From Doryteuthis pealeii (taxonomy: Eukaryota > Mollusca > Cephalopoda > Myopsida > Loliginidae): a stretch of DNA of 64,000 bases. The stretch spans positions 17,504,601 to 17,568,600 of the forward strand of contig CM042157.1 in NCBI GenBank assembly GCA_023376005.1. The letters run 5' to 3'. Both the position numbers and the translations under genes were made by a program. The notes beneath the pieces are model-generated. The model was not told the origin of the DNA. It worked only from the letters and a program-made list of their open reading frames with translations, and made no database searches. Shown one piece after another: positions 27,801 to 39,800 of the stretch (positions are counted from its first letter, which is position 1; each line of letters begins with the position of its first letter).

Positions 27801-30800
27801 CAGCCCCCTAAAAATTCTCTGCGTATTATACTCAAGGGCGGATTATACTCGAGGATTTACGGTATGTATATTTATATATTTTAAGTAATGGGATGAAGAA
27901 TTTCTCTGAATGTTTGAGATGAGGCTTGAAGATTAGTATTATTAGCATTGATCGGACTATCGTCCCCATCTTCATTGTTATTTGTACAACGTTTCGGCCG
28001 ATATACCCTCCGGCCTTCTTCAGGTATTTCTTGTCGACAAGAAAAATTCCTGAGTTCGAAAAGAAGGTTCCCGAGTCCGAGAAGGTTCCCGAGTCCGACA
28101 AGAAATACCTGAAGAAGGCCAGAGGGTATATCGGCCGAAATGTTGTACAAATAACAATGAAGATGGGGACGATAGTCCGAACAACGCTAATAATACTGGG
28201 ATGAAGAAATAGAAAATTTAACCAACCTGTTGAAATCTATTAAAGATGAGGAGACAACCTGAGCATAACCCTGAAGAAAAAGAGAAAAAAATTGAAGACA
28301 TTAAATTTATTTTGTCAAAATTTTATCTTTATTTCTTTAATTCCCAAAATAAAAATATTCATAGATAAACATCGAAACCATCAATAAGTATTTCAAAAAT
28401 CATTCTTTTCAATAAGTGCAAATCCTTCAACGACAAAATAGAAAAAGTCAGTGAATCTCAAACTTTAACTAATCTCAAGGTTCTTGGTTCGATACTGGCC
28501 CCCGCCAACTCAGCGTATGAGTAGCACAGGGACCTGTGCGGTAAAGTAAGGAGCTGATGGTAGGTGTGGCGCTCCACCTCAGGTGCTCAAATAATCTCCT
28601 TGGTCTAGCGCTAGTGAAAAGGGGATAGACTCCCTCGCTGTCTGGCCGATACAGACATTAGGCCGCCCCGACGACGACGATGTGTGACTATCTTCGGCCT
28701 ACTCTGGTACCTGTGCCCTTGGGGGACAGGCGTCGGGTTTCACTGATACTTAGCAGCAGCAGCCTGCCCTAACCTTTTAGTCACGTGAGATTCCTTATAA
28801 AAGGCCTCACAGTGGCTACTTCCACCTCTTCTAGTCGTAACCCTTAAGGGGTTAACACCTTTTCTAACAACATCCCTTGAGGGGATAACAAGGTAAGTGC
28901 TTTTATGCACCCTCTTTTTCTACAAGTTTGGACGCGGACAGAATAGCAACCCTTGAAGGATTCTCGTCCATTCCCTTGGAACTTCGGACATTGAGGATTA
29001 TTGTCATCAACCCTTGAAGGTCGATAATAATTACCTTCATTCCTCCCAGGATAAACTAGAGGAGCCTTCGATATTGATACAACATTCAGAGAAGCCTTCC
29101 CCACCATTGATACTTTCAGTCCACAAGACTGTAAAAGTCGTCGGGGCGGCTTAAGGTCGGTATCAGCCATGCAGCGAGGGAGTCTATCCCCTTTTCACTA
29201 GCGCTAGACCAAGGAGATTGTTTTAGCATCTGAGGTGAAGCGCCACACCTACCATCAGCTCTTTACTTTACCGCACAGATCCCTGTGCTACTCATACACT
29301 GAGTTGGCAAGGGCGGGTATTGAACTAGGAACCTTGTGGTTTCTAGCCGAACGCTCTACCGACTGAGCTAACCCGATTCTTGCAAAACTATACCATACCT
29401 AAATATCTAACTAACTAATTACGGCTATACCATACTTTGGTGCTGTTTAACTTGAACTGAACTCTTATCTAAACTTCCTGGTCACTTGTCCGACCTAAAC
29501 TATGAATATTCTCCAAAACACTACCTGTTGTACCTTTTTTAATGTGCCTTATTATTAAAACTGTTGTATTCTATATATCGTAGTATTGCTTGTTCCTTGA
29601 CTTCATATTCCAGTGTGTTCTCTCTGCATTTCTTTAACGTTTAATTTTTATACTATTTGCAACCTACTCCCATAGTTTATGTTGTAGAGTAGCTAGCACT
29701 TCAAGGACTTCAACAGTTGATTAATAAAAAAAAAGTAAAGTCGTCGGAGCGGCCTAAGGTCGGTATCAGCCAGTCAGTGAGGGAGTCTATCCCCTTTTCA
29801 ATAGCGCTAGACCAAGGAGATTATTTTAGCATCTGAGGTGGAGCGCCACACCTACCATCAGCTCCTTACTTTATCGCACAGATCCCTGTGCTACTCATAC
29901 GCTGAGTTAGCGGGGACCGGTATCGAACTAGGAACCTTGTGGTTTCTAGCCGAACGCTCTACCGACTGAGCTAACCCGGCCCCTATTAATAAGTTGGACT
30001 AATATTTGGACTGATCTTACTGCATTTGGCTATACTGCATTTGACCCTCCTCTATTTCTTATAAGTTGTCTTGTTAATTGTTTTGTAACTTATTATTCTA
30101 TGTTTTTTGTATGTATCCATTAACACCAGATACTGGTACTGAATAAATATATTAAGCACTGAATTTCTTCTGTGTATCATTTCACCTCGACGATACAACA
30201 GTTTATTAACAATCCACAACACCACTGAAGCCTAATGGACCAGAAGTGTCAAATTAACAGCATTGATCCCAGGGGCTATCCCTCCAGACAACACCTGCCC
30301 CCTTGATTTAAAGGGGCAGGGCTGGGTTTATTGTCCAGTGCCTGAGGCATCCCTCTTGAGGGGGAATGCCAACGGGATCGATGCATTTTTTGCACCTACC
30401 ACCCATGAGCTTCGGCTCATGGGTGGCCCCACATCAAAAGACCCTGTATCACACCCTCATACGTGGGATGAGTGGTAAATATATAGATATCACTTTCTAC
30501 AGAGGAGATATTACTACCTAGGTATGTGAACTGGTCTACTAATTTCAGAGCCTTACGATCCATACAAGTCACTAACAATGGTTAGCTAGCCTAGCTTGCT
30601 AGTCACTATAATACTCTTGATACAATTTGATATTTTTTATTAAAATATTTGTGTTAAAAATGTTTAGTTTGGTTTGTTTTATGGCATATCAACATCAGTG
30701 GGCCCTTTAATGCCGACAAAGTTTTGAAATGAATTCATTCTTAAATAGATACTCAATTTTTTTTATAAACACATTTTATTGCAGGTCATGAACTGGTCGT

Positions 30801-33800
30801 CCACGAAGACACTGTCCTTAAGCATCACGGGTCGCCACCCACGGCCAATAGGTAGCCCCATTGTGGGGTTCTTACCCCTCTGCAGTATATTCATGACACT
30901 GTAAGACCCATTCTACATTAGAATATGGTAATATGAAATACTTAGGGAAAAAACAAAAACTAAAATAAAAAACATTACAGTGGTACAAAAGTATAGGTTA
31001 TTTCCTATAACTCCAACATAAATAAAGGGGAACTGATAAATTATCTATTTATTTATTGATCTACTAGGAAAAAAGAAGACTGGGTTAGGGTTAGGGTTGG
31101 GTTTAGGGTTAGTTTAATGGGAAAATAAATAAATAATTTATCAGTCAAGAGTGGTTCCCTTTTGTTTATGTTAGAGTTATAGGAAATAACCAAAATATAA
31201 TTATTTTTCATGGTATAAAGACAAGAACAACAGCCTGAAAAATCTAAATAGTAGAAATTATTTCAAAAATTCAGACAAATAAACTACATTCAATGCATGG
31301 GTTGTTATGGATGAGAAGGGGAGACGCTGAAGATTTGAACTGTGCAACTAAAAGGTCAAAATGAACTGAGGTTAACAGTAATAAAAAACGATAATTATCT
31401 TTGTAAAAAATTGTCTTATATACAAGTGGGAGGTGTAAATGCCTGTAATTTTCAAATCAGTAGGCGTAACAAATATAACCTATTTAAAATTATATAATTA
31501 GACATTGCTTACTGTTTTCTTTTCTTTTTTTTTTTAAAGAAACCACAAACCACAAGGTTCCTAGTTCGATACCGGTCCCCGCCAACTCAGCGTATGAGTA
31601 GCACAGGGATCTGTGCGGTAAAGTAAGGAGCTGATGGAAGGTGTGGCGCTCCACCTCAGATGCTAAAAACAATCTCCTTGGTCTAGCGCTATTGAAAAGG
31701 GGATAGACTCCCTTGCTGACTGGCTGATACCGACTTTAGGCCGCCCGACGACTTACTGTTTTCTAGACCCGTTACACACCTGCTGCATGATAAATGCATT
31801 TTTTTTTTTAAATCTAATAATTTAATGTTTGTTAGGAAAGAGAAATTGTTTGTCTTTTTCGGGTCTTCTTGTTTATACTTTTATAAAAGGTACATGAACA
31901 TACATGAGTATGTTCTTTTTTTCTTCTTTTGTGCCCCCCCCTCCCCACAAATTGAACAGAAGCTTGTTTAGCTCAGTTGGTAGAGCATTGGCCTAGGAAC
32001 TACAAGGTTCCAGGTCTGATACCAGACCTTGCCAACTCAGTGCATGAGTAGCAGTTTGGATCTGTTCATTTCCATTAATTTTATGTGTATTGATAAATCT
32101 GTAGAAATAAAACTAATTGACTTCATAAACTGGTAGAAATAATTTAATTAACTTTATGTGTATTGATAAATCTGTTGAAATAAAACTAATTGACTTCATA
32201 AACTGGTAGAAATAATTTAATTAACTTTATGTGTATTGATAAATCTGTTGAAATAAAACTAATTGACTTCATAAACTGGTAGAAATAATTTAATTAACTT
32301 TATGTGTATTGATAAATCTGTTGAAATAAAACTAATTGACTTCATAAACTGGTAGAAATAATTTAATTATCTTTATCTGTATTGATAAATCTGTTGAAAT
32401 AAAACTAATTGACTTCATAAACTGGTAGAAATAATTTAATTAACTTTATGTGTATTGATAAATCTGTTGAAATAAAACTAATTGACTTCATAAACTGGTA
32501 GAAATAATTTAATTAACTTTATGTGTATTGATAAATCTGTTGAAATAAAACTAATTGACTTCATAAACTGGTGGAAATAATTTAATTAACTTTATGTGTA
32601 TTGATAAATCTGTTGAAATAAAACTAAATGACTTTATAAACTGGTAGAAATAATTTAATTAACTTTATGTGTATTGATAAATCTGTTGAAATAACTAATT
32701 GACTAAACTGGTAGAAATAATTTAATTAACTTTATGTGTATTGATAAATCTGTTGAATAAACTAATTGACTTCATAAACTGGTAGAAATAATTTAATTAA
32801 CTTTATGTGTATTGATAAATCTGTTGAAATAAAACTGACTTTATAAACTGGTAGAAATAATTTAATTAACTTTATGTGTATTGATAAATCTGTTGAAATA
32901 AAACTAATTGACTTCATAAACTGGTAGAAATAATTTAATTAACTTTATGTGTATTGATAAATCTGTTGAAATAAAACTAATTGACTTCATAAACTGGTAG
33001 AAATAATTTTAATTAATTTCATGTCTATTAATAAACTAGGAGAAATAACTTCATGTGTATTAATAGATTGGTAGAAATAATTTTCATTAACTTACTAGTA
33101 CAAAATAAAAAAACGCCCCCTGTGCGATGTAAAAATAGATTTTTGAAACATATTGCCTGAAGGTTGGGAGTAAAAAATTCAATGTCAGCAAGTTTGTACC
33201 CTAAGTAAGTAAAAACATCAAATTCCTTAAAGGATTAAAAATAAAACAATTTGAAATGTAAACTTTAAATATGTATTAAAATAAAACTATATATAGATAT
33301 ATAATACCAGTCATGAATTTATCAAAACTTGTTTTAAAACAATGAGGACTGTCTAATGTTGCATGTTCAAATTTATTGAATAAATACTCAAACTTTGAAC
33401 ATGCCAAAAATCGTAGAATAAATTTATTCTATGTTATGACGATTTTGGGTAATGTGATGTAAGCAGTGACATGATTTTTGTTACAGACAAAAACCGGAAG
33501 CGAATCTCCATTATTAATAGATGTGTATTGCTAAATCTGTAGAAATAAAATTAATTAACTTCATAAACTGGTAGAAATAATTTTAATTAATTTCATGTAT
33601 AATAATCATCATCATAATCATGTCGCACTGTTAGCACGGATATCCATGACAGTCTCTCTCCATCCGACCCTATCGTTCATCATTCTTGGGAGGTCCTCTA
33701 TGCAGCATCCTGTATCCGCAGAGAGTTGATCAATGTATGTTTTTGCTGATCGGCCCACACTGGCGTGCCCATGTTCTGGCTTCCACAGTAGGACGTCGCT

Positions 33801-36800
33801 TATGAGTTCGTCCTTGCTTCTCCAGCAGTGTCCCGTGTGTCTTGTCCGTCTTACTCGGATGGTTTGGGTGATATGTGCCAGGTGGCCGTACAGCTGCTTT
33901 CTCATGAAGTGCTGTTTCCACGTCTTGTTCAGGATCACCTGCAGCATTCTTGTGCAGCTCCCATCTAGTTTATTCTCTAGTCGCTTCATTAGGGTCCAGG
34001 TGGTGCAGCCATACAGCAGCACTGATACAACAAAGTAGGAGAAATAACTTCATGTGTATAATTAGATTGGTAGAAATAATTTTCATTAACTTTATGTGTA
34101 TTGATAAAACTGTAGAAATAAAACTAATTAACTTCATAAACTGGTAGAAATAATTTTAATCAATTTCATGTATAATAATAAACTAGGAGAAATAACTTCA
34201 TGTGTATTAATAAACTGAACAAGATTTGTCTCTGAACATCCTTGTATCAATTGATGATTACTAAGATTTTGCCAACCCACTTTCTTCTTTATTTTAATTT
34301 TAAAAAACAGAAATGTCATTCTTACAGTCAAGGCAAGTTCATCATCCAGGATGGAAAGTTTCACAATGTATGGATTGGCAGACTGAAAAACAAAGTCAAC
34401 AAAGATAAATAAAAAGAAAAAACAAAACAAAAAATACAAGGTAAACAACAAAGACCAAACAAGCATCTCTTTCTTATAATACAATTAATACTTATATAGA
34501 TAAGTGTCTAATATTTCTACATTAAATATATTGAGTAGTTATAATTAATACTTATATAGTAGTATAAACTATAAGAGTGATATTATAGTATAATATATTA
34601 TAATATAATCTATAATAAGTGTCTCATATTACATTAAATATATTGAAATTAAATATATTTAATATAACATATAACCTATAAATTTAATATATTAAATATA
34701 TTTAATGTATAATAAAATAAACATTATTTATAAATATTTTACCCAAATAAATGTATGTATAACATATATTAATATAACATAATATATTTAATATATTCCT
34801 ACATTAAATATATTGAGTAGTATAATTAATACTTATATAGATAAGTGTTTAATATTCCTACATTCATCCAATAGATTGATTTTAGGGTAATCCTTAACTC
34901 TTTCCTCGTAAATTCCTACCATAAAATAAACTGAACCCTCATTTTATGTACGTGTTTTTGCAATAAATGTTTTATTTTTCATGCACCCGTTATTTTACAA
35001 TACTAAATATATTTTCTTTATTCTTTATTCTTTAACAAATAAAGAAAATATATTTATTATTGTAAAATAACGGGTGCAAGAAAAATGAAACATTTATTGC
35101 AAGAACACGGACATAAAATGAGGGTTCAGTTTATTTTATGGTAGGAATTTACGAGGAAAGAGTTAAGGATTACCGATTTTACTGTCACCTTACTACTCAT
35201 GGATCCATCATTCATTATAGTGACCATTTTGGTATTTCTGCAGTACTTGATAATTAGAAGATAATACAAGGATAAGTCAAACTCACACCATGAAACTAAC
35301 AGTTATATTAAAAGGGCGGTTAGAATCTTATGGGCCATTCTTTTAGTCTTCAAGCAAGAGCGCTTGTCCAGCGGAAATCCTTGGTAATCCTAAACAATTA
35401 TGTGGCATAATTTATCCAGAAAATTTATCCGGAAATGCCACAGTTTAAATTAAGATGCCGACGTTAGTCAGCTATTTTAAGCACGTCTTTTCTTCCTCAC
35501 ATTTGAAGATCAACAAAAACAGCCACACAACAAAAACAGAGGCTCACAGACTTTTGTTTACATCAATAATTTATTTTTTCCCTCAAACCAATAAAAGCCC
35601 TGATGAAGGTCTATCGAAACAGACCGAAACGCTGCAGCGTAGGCTTAATAAACATCATTCGTTAATGAAACTTGTGTTTTTTCAATTTTTACTATATTAC
35701 ATATTGTGGGATTTACTTCCACTTTTTCCTCATACAGCAATATGTATAAGATGAATACAATAACAACATTATGCTAAACAAGCTTTATTTTTATTTTTTA
35801 TACTGCACTTTAATGATGCAATCATTAAAAAAAACAAAAAAAACAAAGGAAACAATGCACATTTGCTTACCTCGTATTTTCTATATTGCACCAACAGTGT
35901 GAGCAGTAAAACTGCGTCATGGCCAAGTGTTTGACGATAAATGGAATTACCAAGAATCTAAAGAAAGAAAAAAAAAAAAAGCATTATATCATCTCTAATA
36001 ATAGATGCAAATAACAGTGTGTCACATTCTTACAAGTTTACTCCTAGAGGCTGTAGCCCAACATATCATACAATTTTGGAATTTCTGAGCAAATTAAAAA
36101 CATTCCAGACTGAATCTGGACCTGCAATCCTGAAATCTTGGATTCCAAAGTTTTTATTATTGCATTTGTTTTTCAGTGATTTTTTGAAACAATTTTTCTG
36201 TATGATTACAATTTTTATAACTTGAAAATCTTTTAACTCTTAATGTCCTATACCACCTCATTCCACCCGGCTGGAAGTCACATACATTTTCCTAATCTAC
36301 TCCAAATGATTGCTTTTGTTTAAATGTAATATTAAACATATTTAGAATTAGATACAATATTCAAACCCATTCTCAACAGATATTTCAAAAGTAGGAAACT
36401 ACAGTTATCCACCCGTTTCATTCATAACAAAAAGAAGAAAAAAAAGAGAAGAGGAGAAAAAAATAAAAAAATATATATAACATCACAAAAAAAAAAAAAA
36501 AAAAAAAGAAACACATCCATTTCTGAAAACCGTCTCTAATGATAAAGTTTACTTTGAAATCGATAAGACAAAAATAACATCTTTTTGTTTTTATTTTTTA
36601 TATGCATTGTAATTGCCTCCAAATCATTAATATATAATAACATATTTAGAAGTCTTCAATTTAAGGGAAATAACAGGTAACTTTTAATGAAAAGGCCATT
36701 TTTAGCCATTTTTTTATAAATGGTTATAGGAATTGGGCTCTGGATTTAGAAAATTCTCAACAGGATGTTAAGAGTGGCTTTTAAGCCAGTCATTTATATT

Positions 36801-39800
36801 GTTACTGCTTCAATCAAGAGTAGACCTGGGAGTAATGGCAATGAAGGGGCACTCCACACTACCCACTAGATACAGTTTAGTAACATTCTCAGGACACATA
36901 TCAAGCTTTCTGTTTACGGGGGTCAAAAGTACATATAAACGATCATTTTTTTTTTAAATTGTGTTCATGAAAATAATTCCATGTGAACATGATTCATGTT
37001 TGTGATTGTCACAAAAACTAATTAATTTTAACAATATTCAAATGGTAAAAAAAAAATGCATCTGCATTTGAAATCTAATGGACATTAGACAACAGCTGTC
37101 GCCAGCTGAATAAATTTAAATATATATATATCGGCGGGAAATTCACTATGGTTCGGCAAAAGAAACACTTGGATATGTTTGTAGAATTCCAATTACCATA
37201 GATATTGGCAAAAGGTTAAAAAAATCCGTATTAGGTTACAGCTTCTTTGTTACCTTGTCTGCCAATTCAACGGTAATTGGAATTCTACAAACATATCCAA
37301 GTGTTTCTTCTGCCAATGTTGAGAATTGGGAAGTAAGGGTTTCTACTGTGATAGCTGGGTTGCAGGAAATGGCATCAGGGAAATATCTCTCAGGGACCTC
37401 TCTTTGAGTTTGAAGAGGCATGGGTTGTGAATCTTACTAAGGTCCCTGGTTCATCAGAAACATCAAGATTGGTTTCATTTAAATGTTCCTGAAATACAAT
37501 CTCTCCTTGAAAACAGGCATAAAAATAAAAGTCGTCGGGGTGGCCTAAAGTCAGTATCAGCCAATCAGCAAGGGAGTCTATCCCTTTTTCACTAGCGCTA
37601 GACCAAGGAGATTCTTATCGCGTCTGAGGTGGAGCGTCACACCAACCATTAGCTCCTTACTTTACCACACAAATTCCCTGTGCTACTCATACGCTGAGTT
37701 GGCGAGGGCCGGTATCGAACTAGGAACCTTGTGGTTTCTAGCTGAACATGCACAAATGTCATCAAGTCTGGATAAACAATGAAAAGATGTCAATTCATTC
37801 ACTGCTGACCCTCATCTATCATTTACAATAGGAGAGTCCACCACCATATGATAAAAGGGTTGGGGGGGCATAAGAGCAATATGGTCAGAACAATCATATA
37901 GGAATGTAGCAATTGCCTTCCCTTGTTTGGATGGAGTTGGGCGGAAAAGAGTTATCTTCCCTTGCTGCCAGGACTTGCCACTAGATGGCATTACTATCTG
38001 GCTATTTAAACTCAGCCTGGCAAGCTATCATTCTCTCTTTCATCTGGCATCCACAAAGATGCACTAGACAAGTTGTGTCTCCGTCCATTAAGACTTAAAG
38101 CGATTTGTCCAGAAGATAAGCAGTTAATACGGTGCTTTGAAACCAATGGTAACAAACTCTTTTTAATTGTATGGTATTTCATAAATCAATTTAGCTTCTT
38201 ACACCTGTAATCAAGTACTTTATTATACAAATAATATAATGAAATTCTTCAGATTAGACAAAAGAAAAAAATTATGTATATATCTTTAGAAATTTAAGGG
38301 AAAGATTTAACGGAACAAAAGAAAAGAAAAAAAAGAAAGGATTAATTTAGACTGTCAGAAAAGAAAGCAAATGAATTACGTTTGGTTTTGGTTTTGTTTT
38401 ACGGCATATCAACCTCAGTGGGTTATTTAATACCGATAAAGTTTTGAAATAAATCAATTCTTAATGCATAATACAATTTTGTTTATAAACTAATGTTTTT
38501 CTATTTAACCCATAGATGGGACCCTAACAGGTACTACCACTCCGGGTCAGAGTGGACCAGGGAGCAATGGTGATGAAGAGGTGCTCCATTCCCCAAACTT
38601 CCAAAACTGGAACCTCACCATCAGATAGAGTTTAACATCATTCCCAGAACATGTAGACCCTCAGTCACCGCCTTCTAGCATAGATATTGTCAAAAAGGGG
38701 TGGCCCCTTTTCATAAGGGCAATAGGGAAAACAAATAGGTACTGGGCTTGACGTGGACCAGCAGATAAGATGTTTCGGAGGGTGCTCACTGCCACCGCGC
38801 GTTATGTTAGTTAGAGAAATAAGTTTAGTTAAGTAATAAAGGTTTAAATAAATAATATGGTTTTGTGGTTGATGAATGCTTGGGACCTAGAAGAAGAAAT
38901 GAATCAAGGATACCAACCAGCAAGAACAGAGAAATAGAATACCAGACACGAAGTCAGTGACGCTAGTTAACTAAGACACACTTACCTGAACCAAAGATTC
39001 AAATACACAATTGATGAGAATATACTCCAGCATTGTATTTTGACTGATATTATCAGTAGCCTGTAAAAGAGAAGAAAACAAAAAACAATTAGTTCACAAA
39101 AATAAAATATTTTTCAATGGTTATTTCTATAATTCTAACATAAACAAAGGGGAACCCTTGACTGATAAATTATTTATTTTCCCATTAAATTAACCCTAAC
39201 CCCGTCTTCTTTTTCCTAGTAGATCAATAAATAAACAATTTATCAGTCAAGAGTGGTTCCCCTTTGTTTATGTTAGACTTATAGGAAATAACCTTTTCAA
39301 TTAAATTAACCTAAGCTGATCTCATAAAATATTATAATTGTAATGAATTTTATCCACATTGGGGACCACATATTTATGGCCTGATGCCAGAATAAGATGT
39401 TTTGTAAATAATTATTGCGTTAAATAGCTGTATATGAGATTGTGGGGCCATTGGTTGGTTGTTTTGTTTTACAGCATATCAATCCTCTTTGGGTCATTTA
39501 ATGCCAAATCATGTCATTTTGATAAACAAAGGATTAGGTTGCTTACAGTACCTGCTAGTTGCTTAAGTGGTCACAGAATTAAATATTAAAGAGGCTCATT
39601 ACTGCTTAACTTTGGTGAATCTAGTGGGAAGTGATGATTTAACAATACTTGACCATAATGGTGCCAGTGGTTTGGTGTGTTTTGTTTTGTTTTAAGGCAT
39701 ATCAACCTCAGTGGGTCATTTAATGCTGATAAATTTTTTAAATAAATTAATTCTTAATGGATACCCAATTTTTTTTTATAAACACATTTTTCTATTTAAC

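Larger units (their letters stand above)
25730..28320. repeat. Segmental duplication, copy 2
   Basis: Collinear with 23239-25690. Differs by small indels, a longer family C copy and a 10-N gap. Contains the upstream pair of exons 9 and 10 in transcript order. Confidence 0.92.
28681..30201 (+). mobile_element. LTR-like unit, invaded by two SINEs
   Basis: Starts TGTGTGACTATC and ends CGATACAACA. A TATAAAAGG box lies at about 28797 and AATAAA at about 30143. Without the two SINEs it is about 1.04 kb. This arrangement suggests a solo LTR, but no target duplication or second LTR is seen. The ORF between 28844 and 29170 has no recognisable protein. Confidence 0.4.
32070..34215. repeat. 73-bp minisatellite, interrupted twice
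   Basis: About 12 near-identical units of 73 bp from 32110 to 33010, with landmarks AAACTGGTAGAAATAATTTA and TGTGTATTGATAAATCTGTT. More units lie at 33522-33600 and 34025-34215, after a Helitron-like element and a LINE fragment. Each unit looks like two diverged half-units of about 36 bp. Confidence 0.92.

Noticed and set aside
28844..29170. 108-residue minus-strand open frame
   Set aside because: No recognisable domain; it lies within the LTR-like repeat and runs into a SINE.
30263..30478. 71-residue open frame in GC-richer sequence
   Set aside because: It could be retroelement debris; no motif, no homology I can name, no splice link to ARMH3.
31967..32065. Possible tRNA gene
   Set aside because: A and B boxes are present, but the acceptor stem does not close and the sequence continues as SINE.
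32070..33090. Regular direct repeats resembling a CRISPR array
   Set aside because: The whole 73-bp unit repeats with no unique spacers, and the sequence is eukaryotic.
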